64,000 bases of DNA from Methanolobus tindarius DSM 2278 (GCF_000504205.1 NZ_AZAJ01000001.1:530861-594860), one strand, 5' to 3'; numbered from the stretch's first letter, positions 47,455 to 57,617 are shown. A program made the numbers and translations. Notes: generated from the letters alone by a model not told the origin.

Positions 47455-50046
47455 TTACCTGATAATTACAACAGGAACTCCGCTGATGTCAAGAACATCC
47501 ACAGCCCTTCCTGCGGAAACTACCTCTTTTTCGATTTCAACGCATTCGGGTTCAAGCTCGATAGTCTGGCCATCTACTTCAACAACAACCTTACCATTTG
47601 CAACTTCATCTGCAATCTTCTTTGGATTTGCTTCTGTAAGTGCATCGATAATTGCCTTGGCCTGTCCTCTGAATTTCGGCCCTATCATACCCATATTTGG
47701 TTTGACATTAACAGGTACATGCTCAAAGTCAGGTTCACCGTCAATCATCTCAACCGGGGAATTGGTAGCTCCAAGTACATCGGTCAGATCATCAAGACTT
47801 CCGTATATCTCTATCTTCTCAAGAGGAGCGTTCAATGCCATTCCATGCTCGGACTTGTAGCGCCTGACATTACTTGCAATTTCTTTGATGAATTCACCGG
47901 ATTTCTCCACACCTTCATCGATAAGTGAATCACAAACTTCCGGCCATGCCTGAACGTGAACACTGCCCTCACCTATGCGTGAGAACATTTCCTCGGCAAA
48001 GAATGGAGCGAATGGTGCAAGCATTTTTGAAAGCGCATCAATAGCCACATACAAAGTGTACCTTGCAGCCTTCTTTCCTGCTTCATCATCACCATAGAGA
48101 CGTGCCTTTACAAGCTCAATATAGTTGTCTGCAAGGACATCCCATGTGAAACCTCTTACAGCCTTGAAAGCTTCATCGAACTGGTATTTTTCCATTGACT
48201 CGGTTACTGAAGCTATGAGCCTGTTAAGGTTGCTCAGGAGCCATTTGTCAACGATCTTAAGCTCTGAGACATCAAGGTCACTATGTTCATATTCCTCCAG
48301 ATGGGACATGCTGAACCTGTAAATGCTCCACATCTTTGCGAAGAACCTTGATGCTGAAACAACATCTTTCCAGCGGAACATTACATCTGAACCAGGTGAA
48401 CCGCCGATTGCAGCCCACTGCCTGAAAGAGTCAGCACTATAATCTTTAATTACTTCTTCCGGCGAGATGACATTACCAAGTGACTTACTCATCTTGTGTC
48501 CGTCTTCACCAAGAACCATACCGTTAATCAGGATTGAATCCCATGGCCTCTTACCCTGGATTGCCATTGATCTGAGAATTGTATAAAATGCCCATGTCCT
48601 GATAATATCATGACCCTGTGGACGAAGCTGTGTTGGAAGCCTCATTTCATGGTCTGTGAGCCAGCCGGAAACATGAAGTGCTGTTATTGATGAGTCCATC
48701 CATGTGTCCAGAACATCTTCTTCTGCCTCGAATTCTGTGCATCCGCATTTACAGGCTTCAGGTGGCTGCTGTGTTGTAGGGTCAATTGGCATCCACTCCT
48801 CCCTGGCAACCATTGTTTCGCCACATTCCTTACAATACCATACAGGAATAGGGGTTGCGAAAAGTCTCTGGCGGGATATACACCAGTCCCATTCCATGGT
48901 GTTGTTCCAGTTGTCAAGCCTGACCTTCATGTATTCTGGCAGCCATTCGATCTCATTAGCTGCCGTTGCAATCTCTTCATTAGGGATTTTAATGAACCAC
49001 TGGCGTTCGGAAAGAATCTCAATAGGAGTACTGCATCTCCAGCACATACCGACATTCTGGTCAAGAGATTTCTGCTCGTAAAGATAACCTTCACTCTTAA
49101 GGTCTTCAATTATTGCCTGCTTACATTCAGGAATTGTCATCCCCTTGTACTTGCCTGCAATATCAGTCATAAAGCCCTGTTTGTCAATTGCCTTACGAAG
49201 TGGAAGACCATGCTCCAGCCACCATCTGACATCCTGCTTGTCACCAAATGTACAGATCATAACAACACCTGTACCAAATGCAGGGTCTACTGCTTCATCG
49301 CCAATTACCTTTACCTCGTGGCCAAAGAGAGGGACTTTTACAGTTGAACCGATGTGTTGTTTGTAACGTTCGTCTTCAGGATTTATCACAACTGCAACAC
49401 AGGCTGCAAGCAATTCCGGTCTTGTGGTTGCTATCTCAAGACCATCGAAATGCAGGAAATTGAGCTTTGTTTCCCTTGCATCATACTCAACTTCTGCAAA
49501 AGCAATTGCAGTTTCACATCTTGGACACCAGTTTACAGGGTGCTCGGACTGATAGAGACGATCCATATCGTACATCTGCCTGAAAGACCTCTGGGTCTTG
49601 GAATAGTACTCAGGTTCCATTGTCACAAACTCATTACTCCAGTCTGTGGAGAAGCCGAGGTTCAGCATTGTCTGTCTCATCTTCTCGATGTTACCAACTG
49701 TAAGCTCACGGCACATGTTCCTGAATTCTTCCCTTGGAACCTCATTCTTTGTGATGCCGTGAATCTCCTCAACCTTTACTTCAGTAGGAAGACCGTGACA
49801 GTCCCAGCCCTGTGGGAACATCACATTAAACCCGCACATGCGCTTGTATCTTGCAACAAAATCAATGTAACACCAGTTAAGGGAGTTACCGATATGGAAA
49901 TTTCCGGTAGGATATGGTGGTGGAGTATCGATAATGAACTGGGGTCTGGTGTTATCTTTCCAGTCAAAGTGATACATGGACATATCCCATGAATCGCGCC
50001 ATTTAGGCTCTATAATGTGTGGGTCATACTCTTTAGGAATTGTCAT
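47455..50046 (-). CDS. valS: Valyl-tRNA synthetase
   Basis: This 863-residue class I enzyme charges tRNA-Val. The HIGH-like motif is in [12 protein letters not shown] (about 41-52) and KMSKS lies near residue 520. The editing domain sits between them, and CP/zinc regions such as [10 protein letters not shown] and CKECGETM are visible. The length fits the archaeal form. It is a single-gene unit facing a 600-bp gap. Confidence 0.97.
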   Translation of the reverse strand: MTIPKEYDPHIIEPKWRDSWDMSMYHFDWKDNTRPQFIIDTPPPYPTGNFHIGNSLNWCYIDFVARYKRMCGFNVMFPQGWDCHGLPTEVKVEEIHGITKNEVPREEFRNMCRELTVGNIEKMRQTMLNLGFSTDWSNEFVTMEPEYYSKTQRSFRQMYDMDRLYQSEHPVNWCPRCETAIAFAEVEYDARETKLNFLHFDGLEIATTRPELLAACVAVVINPEDERYKQHIGSTVKVPLFGHEVKVIGDEAVDPAFGTGVVMICTFGDKQDVRWWLEHGLPLRKAIDKQGFMTDIAGKYKGMTIPECKQAIIEDLKSEGYLYEQKSLDQNVGMCWRCSTPIEILSERQWFIKIPNEEIATAANEIEWLPEYMKVRLDNWNNTMEWDWCISRQRLFATPIPVWYCKECGETMVAREEWMPIDPTTQQPPEACKCGCTEFEAEEDVLDTWMDSSITALHVSGWLTDHEMRLPTQLRPQGHDIIRTWAFYTILRSMAIQGKRPWDSILINGMVLGEDGHKMSKSLGNVISPEEVIKDYSADSFRQWAAIGGSPGSDVMFRWKDVVSASRFFAKMWSIYRFSMSHLEEYEHSDLDVSELKIVDKWLLSNLNRLIASVTESMEKYQFDEAFKAVRGFTWDVLADNYIELVKARLYGDDEAGKKAARYTLYVAIDALSKMLAPFAPFFAEEMFSRIGEGSVHVQAWPEVCDSLIDEGVEKSGEFIKEIASNVRRYKSEHGMALNAPLEKIEIYGSLDDLTDVLGATNSPVEMIDGEPDFEHVPVNVKPNMGMIGPKFRGQAKAIIDALTEANPKKIADEVANGKVVVEVDGQTIELEPECVEIEKEVVSAGRAVDVLDISGVPVVIIR

Positions 50047-50641
50047 TGTGACTCTCCGGTAAATGTGATAAAATATAATTTGATTTATTTGATATCTGTA
50101 TGGAATTAATCAATTCATTTAATGTATTGATTGTGTTTTTATCCTAAGTGGTGTAAGATTATTTAAATTATCTGGTTAGACAGGAAATACCGGAGCATGC
50201 TGATAAATACATTTATACAAACCTGAAGGAACATGATGATAATCTTAATTTGTTAAAAAGAGGCTGCTCTTGCACAAAGGAGTATCTTGCAGAAAACTCC
50301 GCGGACAAGAGGTCATTGGTGTACGATCAAAAGCAAACATTTCCTTGACGAATGGGTGATGATACCGTCTGGAACATATGCCCTATATTCTGCCCGGTTA
50401 TGTGCAAAAGACAAGCCATCCACCGTGACGGGAATTTAGTATATCAATTTTCCGATTTTGTTTTGATAATGTGCACAATTACGCATAATAATATACAAAT
50501 AATCGTTAATATCAATCCATAAACCAATACAAGCACGGTACCTCTTAATTTTGAATAAAAATAGCAGGAGACCGAAAACACTTTATAGACATCTCATCAA
50601 TTTTATGCTGGGGAAGCAAAACAGTAATGAAAGGTGACATA
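50047..50641. other. 600-bp gap with TATA, nested hairpin and an apparent gene fragment
   Basis: No intact gene is seen. A TATA-like stretch (about 50210-50217) precedes a nested hairpin: CTCTTG (50267-50272) pairs with CAAGAG (50306-50311) around GGAGT (50279-50283)/ACTCC (50296-50300). One forward frame from about 50152 to 50350 reads protein-like (with ADKYIYTNLKEHDDN and CSCTKEYLAENSADK) but has no plausible start. A 56-residue frame with an ATG follows at 50352-50522. The region is either a decayed gene or a small structured RNA. Confidence 0.4.
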
Positions 50642-50992
50642 ATGTCCAGAAAAGTAGCTATTTTTGCTTTTAACGGAGAGGAGATGTGTTTCGTCCACGC
50701 ACTGATGAATGCACTTGACATGAAAGACAAAGGCTATGATGTGAAACTTATCATAGAAGGTTCTGCAACGCGTCTTGTAAAGGAAGCTGAAGGTGAGAAA
50801 AAACCGTTCACAGCCCTTTATGTTAAAGCAAAGGATGCAGGACTTATTGACTGTGTATGCAGAGCATGCGCATCTAAAATGGAAAGTCTTGAAAGTGCAA
50901 AAAATCAGGAACTGCCTTTGTGTGATGAGATGTTCGGACACCCAAGCATGGCCCGATACATGAATGATGGCTACGAAATTGTCGTAGTATGA
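50642..50992 (+). CDS. DsrE-family cytoplasmic protein
   Basis: This 116-residue protein has a DsrE/DsrF-like fold (KVAIFAFNGEEMCFVHALMNAL at the start), related to sulfur-relay and small regulatory proteins. Cysteines at about 76, 79, 82 and 98 may bind sulfur or metal. The ATG at 50642 follows AAAGGTGA; an earlier in-frame ATG at 50627 is not used, since it has no ribosome-binding site. The next gene is ferritin, 67 bp away behind its own palindrome. Confidence 0.78.
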   Translation: MSRKVAIFAFNGEEMCFVHALMNALDMKDKGYDVKLIIEGSATRLVKEAEGEKKPFTALYVKAKDAGLIDCVCRACASKMESLESAKNQELPLCDEMFGHPSMARYMNDGYEIVVV

Positions 50993-51014
50993 AATTTCAT
51001 GTAAACATCAGAAC

Positions 51015-51032
51015 TGTTTATAGCTATAAACA
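51015..51032 (+). promoter_or_regulatory. 18-bp perfect palindrome over the ferritin promoter
   Basis: TGTTTATAGCTATAAACA is a perfect inverted repeat with no spacer. It contains the TATA-like TTTATAG and lies 28-45 bp upstream of the ferritin ATG. A dimeric regulator binding here would block or shift transcription-factor access, so this is a strong operator candidate, for example for an iron or redox regulator. Confidence 0.6.
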
Positions 51033-51059
51033 AAACAACATTAAGAACGGAGATTGTAA

Positions 51060-51575
51060 ATGTTAAGCGAAAAGATGGTAGCGGCCCTTAATGGGCAGAT
51101 AAACAAAGAAATGTATTCTGCATATCTTTACATGGATATGTCAGCCCACTGCACATACGAAGGTCTTGACGGTTTTGCCAACTGGTTCATGGTTCAGTAT
51201 CAGGAAGAAATGACCCATGCAATGAAAATATACGACTATGTAAACGACCAGGGAGGAAAAGTTGTACTTGAAACAATTGAAAAGCCACCTGAAAGCTTTG
51301 GAACTCCTTTAGAGATGTTTGAAGCAACGCTCAAGCACGAACAGTTCATTACAAAATCAATCTACGATCTGGTAACCCTGTCAAATGAAGAAAAGGACTA
51401 TGCTACTCAGATATTCCTCCAGTGGTTTGTAACAGAACAGATTGAGGAAGAAGCAAATGACAACGAACTTATTGCAAAACTCAAGCTCATCGGTGACGAT
51501 GGTAACGGCCTCTACATGCTTGACAAAGAACTTCTGACAAGGACTTTCACAGCACCGGCTGCATCAGAGGAATAA
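51060..51575 (+). CDS. Ferritin (non-heme, FtnA-like)
   Basis: This 171-residue ferritin has the four-helix ferroxidase core: Glu17 (NKEMYSAYLYMDMSAHC), EEMTHAMKIYDYV with the ExxH motif (about 49-53), and EEQIEEEAND. It stores iron as ferric mineral and limits Fenton chemistry. CGGAG precedes the ATG. It is followed at 72 bp by superoxide reductase, a common oxygen-defence pairing in anaerobes. Confidence 0.94.
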   Translation: MLSEKMVAALNGQINKEMYSAYLYMDMSAHCTYEGLDGFANWFMVQYQEEMTHAMKIYDYVNDQGGKVVLETIEKPPESFGTPLEMFEATLKHEQFITKSIYDLVTLSNEEKDYATQIFLQWFVTEQIEEEANDNELIAKLKLIGDDGNGLYMLDKELLTRTFTAPAASEE

Positions 51576-51647
51576 AAACAAAGATCGTTGTAAAATTACT
51601 GTTATAAAAACACAATTATCAGGTAAAATAGAGAAAAGGTGAAATAA

Positions 51648-51998
51648 ATGGAATTTGAAGAAGCACTGAAAGGAAAGGAAGTTGAAGGTAAAGAGAAACA
51701 CGTCCCTGAGATTGATATAATCAGAGGTCACGGTCATGCAAAAGCAGACTATGTACGTGTAATTGTAGGAAAGGAAGTAAAACATCCAAACACCCTTGAG
51801 CACCACATTTCATGGGTTGAACTTTACGGAATTACAAAGGACGGTAAAATGGTAGATTTTGGAAGAATGAACTTCGAACCAGTTTACACCGAGCCTACTG
51901 CTTCATTCCACGTTAACAACATTGATGACTTCAAAGCATTCTGTGCACTTGAATACTGTAACATCCACGGCCTGTGGAAGAACTGTATTGATGTTTAA
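51648..51998 (+). CDS. Superoxide reductase (neelaredoxin, class II)
   Basis: This 116-residue protein has the SOR active-site layout: EKHVP (His18), HPNTLEHH (His46, His52/53), and a C-terminal CNIHG (Cys104, His107) giving the His4-Cys iron site. It lacks the N-terminal desulforedoxin domain, so it is neelaredoxin-type. It reduces superoxide to hydrogen peroxide using rubredoxin or a similar donor. AAAAGGTG precedes the ATG. A hairpin terminator follows. Confidence 0.93.
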   Translation: MEFEEALKGKEVEGKEKHVPEIDIIRGHGHAKADYVRVIVGKEVKHPNTLEHHISWVELYGITKDGKMVDFGRMNFEPVYTEPTASFHVNNIDDFKAFCALEYCNIHGLWKNCIDV

Positions 51999-52023
51999 AG
52001 ACTGAAGTAAAATTTCTATCATT

Positions 52024-52050
52024 TGTGGCATCAGTCGCCACATCTTTTTT
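52024..52050 (+). terminator. Terminator of the superoxide reductase gene
   Basis: TGTGGC (52024-52029) and GCCACA (52037-52042) form a 6-bp stem with a 7-nt loop, followed by a run of six T (52045-52050). Confidence 0.72.
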
Positions 52051-52130
52051 ATATTTGTTCACTCACTCCTTTCACTAAAAGCATCATGTAATCGTATGCA
52101 AATTAGCTGAAAGAAAAAGAGGGAACAATA

Positions 52131-52232
52131 ATGATCAAAAAATTAATGGGAAAATTCGCATTCCTTGCCATTATAGTTGGTATCATGGCAATGATCATTC
52201 TAAACTATGTAATACCCTACATGCATGCATGA
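52131..52232 (+). CDS. 33-residue single-span membrane peptide
   Basis: This tiny frame encodes 33 residues: a basic start (MIKKLMGK), one hydrophobic helix (FAFLAIIVGIMAMIILNYV) and a short tail YMHA. It has a good Shine-Dalgarno (AGAGGG) 7 nt before the ATG, and it lies between a terminator and a convergent gene, as a separate transcription unit. No family is recognised. Small one-helix peptides often regulate or stabilise a membrane enzyme. It is too short for usual gene callers. Confidence 0.6.
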   Translation: MIKKLMGKFAFLAIIVGIMAMIILNYVIPYMHA

Positions 52233-52265
52233 AAGAAAAAAGGTTACTTAAAACTCATCGTAACC
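52233..52265 (-). terminator. Hairpin terminator of the AhbC-like gene
   Basis: On the minus strand GGTTAC (52265-52260) pairs with GTAACC (52247-52242) around a 12-nt loop that covers the stop codon, followed by TTTTTTCTTTC. The convergent peptide gene ends just beside it. Confidence 0.55.
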
Positions 52266-53447
52266 TATCTCTTCCTTTGTAAGATAACATGCAGGATCGT
52301 CTGCCCAGGTGTTACCATAGATGGCTTCCGCCCTTACACGGAAGTTTCCGTTACAGACATCAAACCATTTGCAGTGTGCACACCTATCAGCATTTTCTTT
52401 TATCAGAGGCTTACGGTCTTTAAGTCCTGCCATAAGTTCATCGCTGGTGTCTCTCCAGATTTCACTGAATTTGCGTTCTCTTATGTTTCCGAAAGTATAG
52501 TGCCTCCAGAACTGGTCAGGATGTACTGAACCGTCCCATGAGATACAACCAAATCCAATTCCTGTGGAATTGCCCCTGTTCATGTTCAACAGTTCAAGAA
52601 CTTCAGCAGCCCTTTCCGGATCCTCTTTCAGAAGACGCATATAGATGTATGGACCATCACAATGGTTATCTACAGTCAGAACCTCGGCTTTAAGACCTTT
52701 TGCATGAAGCTCTCTTGTCTTGTCCATAAGCAGGTCAACTGTCTTTCGGCTTTCTTCAAGACTCAGGTCTTCATTTACCATTTCAGAGCCACGGCCTGAA
52801 TATACAAGGTGATAGAAACAGATACGTGGGATGTTTTCCTTCTCCATCAGGTCAAATATTGCAGGAATGTCATGCACATTATGGCGATTGATGGTAAACC
52901 TGAGTCCAACTTTGATACCTTCCTTCTGGCAGTTGTGCAAACCCTGAAGTGCCCTGTCAAAAGAGCCTTCAATACCACGGAACATATCGTTTGTCTCCCT
53001 CATTCCATCAAGAGATATTCCCACGTAAGATAGACCAATGTCCTTGAGTTTTTTTGCCATCTCTTCTGTTATCAAGGTCCCGTTTGTTGAAATTACAGCC
53101 CTGATACCTTTTGAACGGGCATAGCCTGCAAGTTCAGGCAGATCTTTTCTCATCAGGGGTTCGCCACCAGAGAAAAGTATCACCGGACAACCGAAATCTG
53201 CAAGGTCATCTATAAGAGCCATGCCTTCTTCGGTACTCAGTTCATTTTTGTATTCCATGTCCTTTGAGTGTGCATAACAATGGACACAGCGAAGGTTGCA
53301 GCGCTGGGTGACATTCCAGACTACAACTGGCTTTTTATCCTTTGAGAACTGGAGCAAATGTGAGGGGAGTTTTTTAGAGTCACGCCCGTACCTGAGCGCG
53401 TCCGAGGGCTCCACAGTTCTGCAATAAAGTTTTGAAATTCCTATCAT
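52248..53447 (-). CDS. ahbC: AhbC-like radical SAM protein of heme synthesis
   Basis: This 399-residue radical SAM/SPASM protein has the cluster motif CNLRCVHC (about 51-58) and C-terminal Cys clusters (CISWDG, CAHCKWFDVC, CYLTK) for auxiliary FeS clusters. It most resembles AhbC, which removes the acetate groups of 12,18-didecarboxysiroheme to give Fe-coproporphyrin III. AhbD or NirJ are less likely alternatives because of the start MIGISKLYC and the length. The hemD and cobA genes lie upstream on the same strand, 160 bp away. Confidence 0.72.
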   Translation of the reverse strand: MIGISKLYCRTVEPSDALRYGRDSKKLPSHLLQFSKDKKPVVVWNVTQRCNLRCVHCYAHSKDMEYKNELSTEEGMALIDDLADFGCPVILFSGGEPLMRKDLPELAGYARSKGIRAVISTNGTLITEEMAKKLKDIGLSYVGISLDGMRETNDMFRGIEGSFDRALQGLHNCQKEGIKVGLRFTINRHNVHDIPAIFDLMEKENIPRICFYHLVYSGRGSEMVNEDLSLEESRKTVDLLMDKTRELHAKGLKAEVLTVDNHCDGPYIYMRLLKEDPERAAEVLELLNMNRGNSTGIGFGCISWDGSVHPDQFWRHYTFGNIRERKFSEIWRDTSDELMAGLKDRKPLIKENADRCAHCKWFDVCNGNFRVRAEAIYGNTWADDPACYLTKEEIGYDEF

Positions 53448-53607
53448 GATCGGACTCCGAATAAAAGATAAAAGAAGATTGTTCTATTATATGCGAAACT
53501 CCTATACCATCATCCTATATTATATCTATGGTAGGCCGACAAATATTGGAAGTTTGGGGAAGTACCGTTAAGTTAGTTTGAAATAAAGAAAAGAAAAAGC
53601 GGAAATG

Positions 53608-54414
53608 CTAATTAAGCAAATCCAGAACTTTTTTGAGAATTGCTTCGAATGTGAACTTACCAGGAGTTACTGAAACATTCACACCGTAACCCTCAATGGT
53701 TTTCGCGGTAGGTACACCTATGGCCGCAACTACAGAATTATTCATAATAGCCAGCACTTCATTTTTTGAAGACTGGTCCACAGCATGTTCGAAGAAATTG
53801 CGCACCATCATGGAACTTGTGAATGCGAATACATCAACTTCTCCTGCAAGCACCTTGCTTATGAACTCTGCCTGCTCATCACCATCAGGTTTTGTCAGAG
53901 TATAGACATTTGTCTCATGGATTTCAGCCCCGCAGTTCTTCAGGCCTTCTATGAGAAGTGTTGAGCCATAGAAACTTCTTGCTGTGTCAATTACCTTGCC
54001 TTTTACATCAGAACAGAGATACTCCACAAGACCTTCGGAACTATAAACTCCAGGCATCCCAAGTACATTTATACCCATATCATCCAGCGCCTTGCGAGTG
54101 GTTGGTCCAATGGCAATCACTTTTGTGGAATTAAGAGCAGAAATAAATTTTTCATGCTCTTCTTCAGGTATCTTTTCCAGTGTGAAATCTATGCCGTTAG
54201 CACTTGTAAATATCACATAATCCGATTTTCCTGCCATTACCCTTTCAACGAAACCATCGAAGAACTCGTCCTTCATGCCCTCAAGCTCGATCATTGGAAC
54301 TGCAAGAGGATCAAATCCCATTGATTGTGCAAGTTCCACTGAATCTTTGAGGTAGCGCTTTGGCCTCATTATAGCAAGCACAGGTCTTTTGGATTTATCT
54401 GTCAAAGGTAACAC
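53608..54414 (-). CDS. hemD: Uroporphyrinogen-III synthase
   Basis: This 268-residue protein has the two-lobe HemD fold. FTSANGIDFTLEKI and FTSSMMVRNFFEHA are the repeated lobe signatures, with VIAIGPTTRKALDD and VVAAIGVPTAKTIEGYG loops. It closes and inverts hydroxymethylbilane to uroporphyrinogen III. The start is ambiguous: GTG 54414 has little room from the SD, while TTG 54405 sits 6 nt after AAGGTG. The gene is 3 bp after cobA, so the two are co-translated. Confidence 0.87.
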   Translation of the reverse strand: MLPLTDKSKRPVLAIMRPKRYLKDSVELAQSMGFDPLAVPMIELEGMKDEFFDGFVERVMAGKSDYVIFTSANGIDFTLEKIPEEEHEKFISALNSTKVIAIGPTTRKALDDMGINVLGMPGVYSSEGLVEYLCSDVKGKVIDTARSFYGSTLLIEGLKNCGAEIHETNVYTLTKPDGDEQAEFISKVLAGEVDVFAFTSSMMVRNFFEHAVDQSSKNEVLAIMNNSVVAAIGVPTAKTIEGYGVNVSVTPGKFTFEAILKKVLDLLN

Positions 54415-54417
54415 CTT

Positions 54418-55185
54418 CTAATCAAAATAATTTGAGACCTGCTCGCCAAGAATATCATGCAAGGAAACAACATTACCAATGATTGTAATTGCAGGTGCCT
54501 TTACACCTCTTTCCTTTGCGACTTCTGCGATATTATCAAGGACACCAACAGTTACGCGCTGGTCAGGTCTAGTACCTCTCTCAATAAGAGCAACAGGTGT
54601 TTTTGGATCCTTGCCGAATTTCATAAGTTCACCGACATTCCTGCCAAGCATTTTTACGCCCATGAAAATGACAATTGTACCATCGAAATTTGCAAGTGTT
54701 TCCCAGTCAAGAGCTGTTTCCTCTTTTGTAGGGTCTTCGTGACCTGTGATGAAAGTCACCATTGATGCGTGGTCCCTGTGAGTCACAGGAATACCTGCGT
54801 ATGCAGGAACTGCCACAGCTGATGTTATACCTGGAACAACCTCAAACTCAATTCCTTCTGCTATGAGTTCCTCGGCTTCTTCACCTCCACGGCCAAACAT
54901 ATAAGGATCCCCACCTTTAAGGCGCAGCACATTCTTTCCTTCCTTGGCTTTGTGGATGATAACAGCATTGATCTCATCCTGTGTAAGTGTATGATCACCT
55001 GCATGTTTACCTGCATCGATCTTTTCAGCGCTGTCAGGAATAGAATCTATTATTGCCTTACCCGGAAGCTGATCGTATACCACAACTTCAGTCGTATCGA
55101 GTAACCTGCGTGCTTTAACTGTTAATAATTCCGGGTCACCCGGGCCTGAACCAACTAAATAGACTTTACCATATTTCTGGGCCAT
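54418..55185 (-). CDS. cobA: Uroporphyrinogen-III C-methyltransferase (SUMT)
   Basis: This 255-residue SAM-dependent methyltransferase adds methyls at C2 and C7 of uroporphyrinogen III to give precorrin-2, the branch point to siroheme, cobamide, F430 and heme. GSGPGDPELLTVKA (about 12-25) and LRLKGGDPYMFGRGGEE (about 82-98) are the family signatures. It has no CysG-type dehydrogenase/chelatase domain. It leads directly into hemD. Confidence 0.94.
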   Translation of the reverse strand: MAQKYGKVYLVGSGPGDPELLTVKARRLLDTTEVVVYDQLPGKAIIDSIPDSAEKIDAGKHAGDHTLTQDEINAVIIHKAKEGKNVLRLKGGDPYMFGRGGEEAEELIAEGIEFEVVPGITSAVAVPAYAGIPVTHRDHASMVTFITGHEDPTKEETALDWETLANFDGTIVIFMGVKMLGRNVGELMKFGKDPKTPVALIERGTRPDQRVTVGVLDNIAEVAKERGVKAPAITIIGNVVSLHDILGEQVSNYFD

Positions 55186-55424
55186 GTTAGTGAGATCCTC
55201 TTAATATTTATCAGAATGGTAATGAACTTACCAAGTTATAAATATGCATCGTCTTGAAAGACACAAAACAAGATAACTTTATAAATAGACACAAAAGCAG
55301 AACCTATCAGAGAAAACAAAATCAATGTGATAAAAAGATTTGAAAACCATGCAACAAACTATACTAAATATAAATAAGAGTGCCGTACCGTTATGATACC
55401 GCACCTTTTCCAACCCGAAAAAAT

Positions 55425-55823
55425 TTATTTTTTGCTCAATATATAGAACAACATTTCTTTGTTTAACTTACCTTCACGCTCAAGTTTACTTACTATATTC
55501 TCATCAGACATGCCTTCTGACTTAAGCTCTTTGATCTTATCAAGCAGCGCCGGAGCGATACTATAATACTCGTTGATGTCTTTCCTGTGGCCCCAGACAT
55601 CGCCTTCAATGAGCTTAATATCCTGCATTTGCATGAACATCTCGATGGACTTTGAGACAGTACGCCTGTAAGAACTCGGGATCTGGATAACTTCCACTTT
55701 AGGACAGGTCTGGACCAGTGAAAAAATATCCTTGTTCGATGGTCTGAAAGCAAGATGGATTACCTTCTCACCTGGATTCAGATGTGGTATCTCCTCTCGC
55801 GAACTTACAACTCTAATCTTCAT
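55425..55823 (-). CDS. DUF1699-like protein
   Basis: This 132-residue protein resembles DUF1699, restricted to methanogens as far as I know. It has an N-terminal alpha/beta half (VRVVSSREEIPHL, LAFRPSNKDIFSLV) and a C-terminal helical part (about 95-132) that looks like a small helix-turn-helix. Function unknown. GGGAGAC precedes the ATG. It stands alone between cobA and hisD. Confidence 0.6.
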   Translation of the reverse strand: MKIRVVSSREEIPHLNPGEKVIHLAFRPSNKDIFSLVQTCPKVEVIQIPSSYRRTVSKSIEMFMQMQDIKLIEGDVWGHRKDINEYYSIAPALLDKIKELKSEGMSDENIVSKLEREGKLNKEMLFYILSKK

Positions 55824-55926
55824 AAGTCTCCCTCACCTCCAGTTCGTTGAGAACTTATTAAAATAATGTATGTATTCACCTTTTAAATAATTACCGATTT
55901 AAAAAATAAAAAAATATGAAGGTATA

Positions 55927-57207
55927 TTATTCAAATCTGGTTCTTACAGAATCTGCATGTGCCTGCAGACCCTCTTTTTCAGCAAGAGCTATAACAGAAT
56001 CTTTTAAAGTTTCAAGTCCCTGCTTGCTAATTCTCTGGATACTTGCAGACTTCATAAAGTGCGCAAGATTAAGCCCGGAGTAAATTCTTGCATATCCCGC
56101 AGTTGGCAATACATGATTTGTACCTGATGCATAATCTCCAACAGGAACAGGCGCATAGTTACCCACAAATATGGAACCTGCATGTTCGATTCCCCCAAGG
56201 ACCTCATCATCATTTTCAACCATTATTTCAAGGTGCTCAGGCCCAAATTCATTTGAGAACTCAATACACTTATCCATTGATTCCACTGTCAGAATTGCGG
56301 CATTTGCAAGAGAAGTATTCACAATCTCAGTCCTGAGGGTTTCTTCTGCCTGTTTAAGCACCTCAGTTTTTACATCCGCGGCAAGTTTCTCGGAAGTTGT
56401 TACGATAACAGATACTGCATTTGGATCGTGCTCTGCCTGGGCAATCATGTCTGAAGCTGCCATTCTGGCATTACATGTGTCATCAGCTATGATAAGCACT
56501 TCACTTGGCCCGGCTGGAAAATCAATCTCTGCCATATCCCTAACCTGCATCTTTGCAGAAGTAACAAATACATTACCGGGGCCAACTATTTTGTCAACCT
56601 TCATGACTGTTTCAGTGCCGTATGCCATACCGGCAACAGCTTGCACACCACCTATTTTATATACATGGTCTGCTCCGGCAACTTTTGCTGCCGCAAGAGT
56701 AAGAGGATTTACCTTCCCATCATTACCAGGTGGAGTACACATAACCACATTCTTAACACCGGCAACTTTTGCGGGAACTATGGTCATCAAAGCTGTGGAA
56801 GGATATGATGCACGCCCTCCCGGCACATATGCCCCGACACTTTCAAGGGCAGTGAACTTCTGTCCGAGTTCGATTCCCGGTGAAACTTCAATGAACCATG
56901 TCTTTTGCGGCATCTGAGCCTCATGGAACCTGCGGATGTTGCCTGCGGCGAACTCCAGATGCTTCATGAGTTCAGGATCAATACTTGCCGCAGCCTCATC
57001 AATCTCTTCTTTTGTGACCTCTATTGCATCGATATCAGCACCATCGAACTTCTTAGTATATTCACGCAGAGCTGCATCACCATTATGCTTTACATCCTTC
57101 AGGATAACTGCAACTGTATCTTCAACATTTGCAAGATCTCCGCCACCACGTCCTATCAGTTTGCTCTTTTCTTCATCGGTAAGTTCGGATAGTTTCTTGT
57201 AAAGCAT
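55927..57207 (-). CDS. hisD: Histidinol dehydrogenase
   Basis: This 426-residue enzyme carries out the last two NAD-dependent steps of histidine synthesis. [31 protein letters not shown] is the HisD signature, holding the zinc and catalytic His regions (AEHD and GPEHLEIM). It stands apart from other his genes in this window. Confidence 0.95.
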   Translation of the reverse strand: MLYKKLSELTDEEKSKLIGRGGGDLANVEDTVAVILKDVKHNGDAALREYTKKFDGADIDAIEVTKEEIDEAAASIDPELMKHLEFAAGNIRRFHEAQMPQKTWFIEVSPGIELGQKFTALESVGAYVPGGRASYPSTALMTIVPAKVAGVKNVVMCTPPGNDGKVNPLTLAAAKVAGADHVYKIGGVQAVAGMAYGTETVMKVDKIVGPGNVFVTSAKMQVRDMAEIDFPAGPSEVLIIADDTCNARMAASDMIAQAEHDPNAVSVIVTTSEKLAADVKTEVLKQAEETLRTEIVNTSLANAAILTVESMDKCIEFSNEFGPEHLEIMVENDDEVLGGIEHAGSIFVGNYAPVPVGDYASGTNHVLPTAGYARIYSGLNLAHFMKSASIQRISKQGLETLKDSVIALAEKEGLQAHADSVRTRFE

Positions 57208-57348
57208 AATTATTCCTCTGCTGAGTAACTAAAATTGTATGAGATTAGTGATATTAATCAATGATATGACTATTGCCTGATGCTTATACCTGTTCATCAT
57301 ATATAATGCTTAGAATTTGAAGTGAATTAATCAATTATACGCTAAAAA

Positions 57349-57552
57349 TTAATCGTCGAAAAAAAAGATCTCCTCGATTTTTGATTCGAACACCTGAGCT
57401 ATGTCATATGCAAGTTTTAAAGAAGGATTATATTTTCCCTTTTCCAAAAAGACAATTGTCTCCCTTCTTACCCCTACCCTATCTGCAAGGTCTTTTTGAG
57501 TTAAATCAAACTTTGACCTTAATTCTTTAATTGTAGTTCTCAGCTTATTCAC
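57349..57552 (-). CDS. XRE-family small regulator
   Basis: This 67-residue protein is a single helix-turn-helix domain (about 8-62: [32 protein letters not shown]), of the HTH_3/YozG-like type. Its start is GTG 57552. It lies 65 bp downstream of a small four-helix membrane protein gene on the same strand, a typical pair in which the regulator controls the membrane gene. Confidence 0.85.
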   Translation of the reverse strand: MNKLRTTIKELRSKFDLTQKDLADRVGVRRETIVFLEKGKYNPSLKLAYDIAQVFESKIEEIFFFDD

Positions 57553-57617
57553 CTATCGTATTGTGTATCATTTAAAGGTTAAGAAAACATGCGATATGAT
57601 AACTTATATCACCATTT

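Noticed and set aside
50267..50460. A known riboswitch class (lysine or cobalamin type) in the 600-bp gap
   Set aside because: Only short stretches resemble the consensus cores, and the order and spacing do not fit. A covariance-model search would be decisive.
50352..50522. 56-residue open frame with an ATG
   Set aside because: It has no ribosome-binding site, mixed composition and no family resemblance. It is kept only as part of the gap description.
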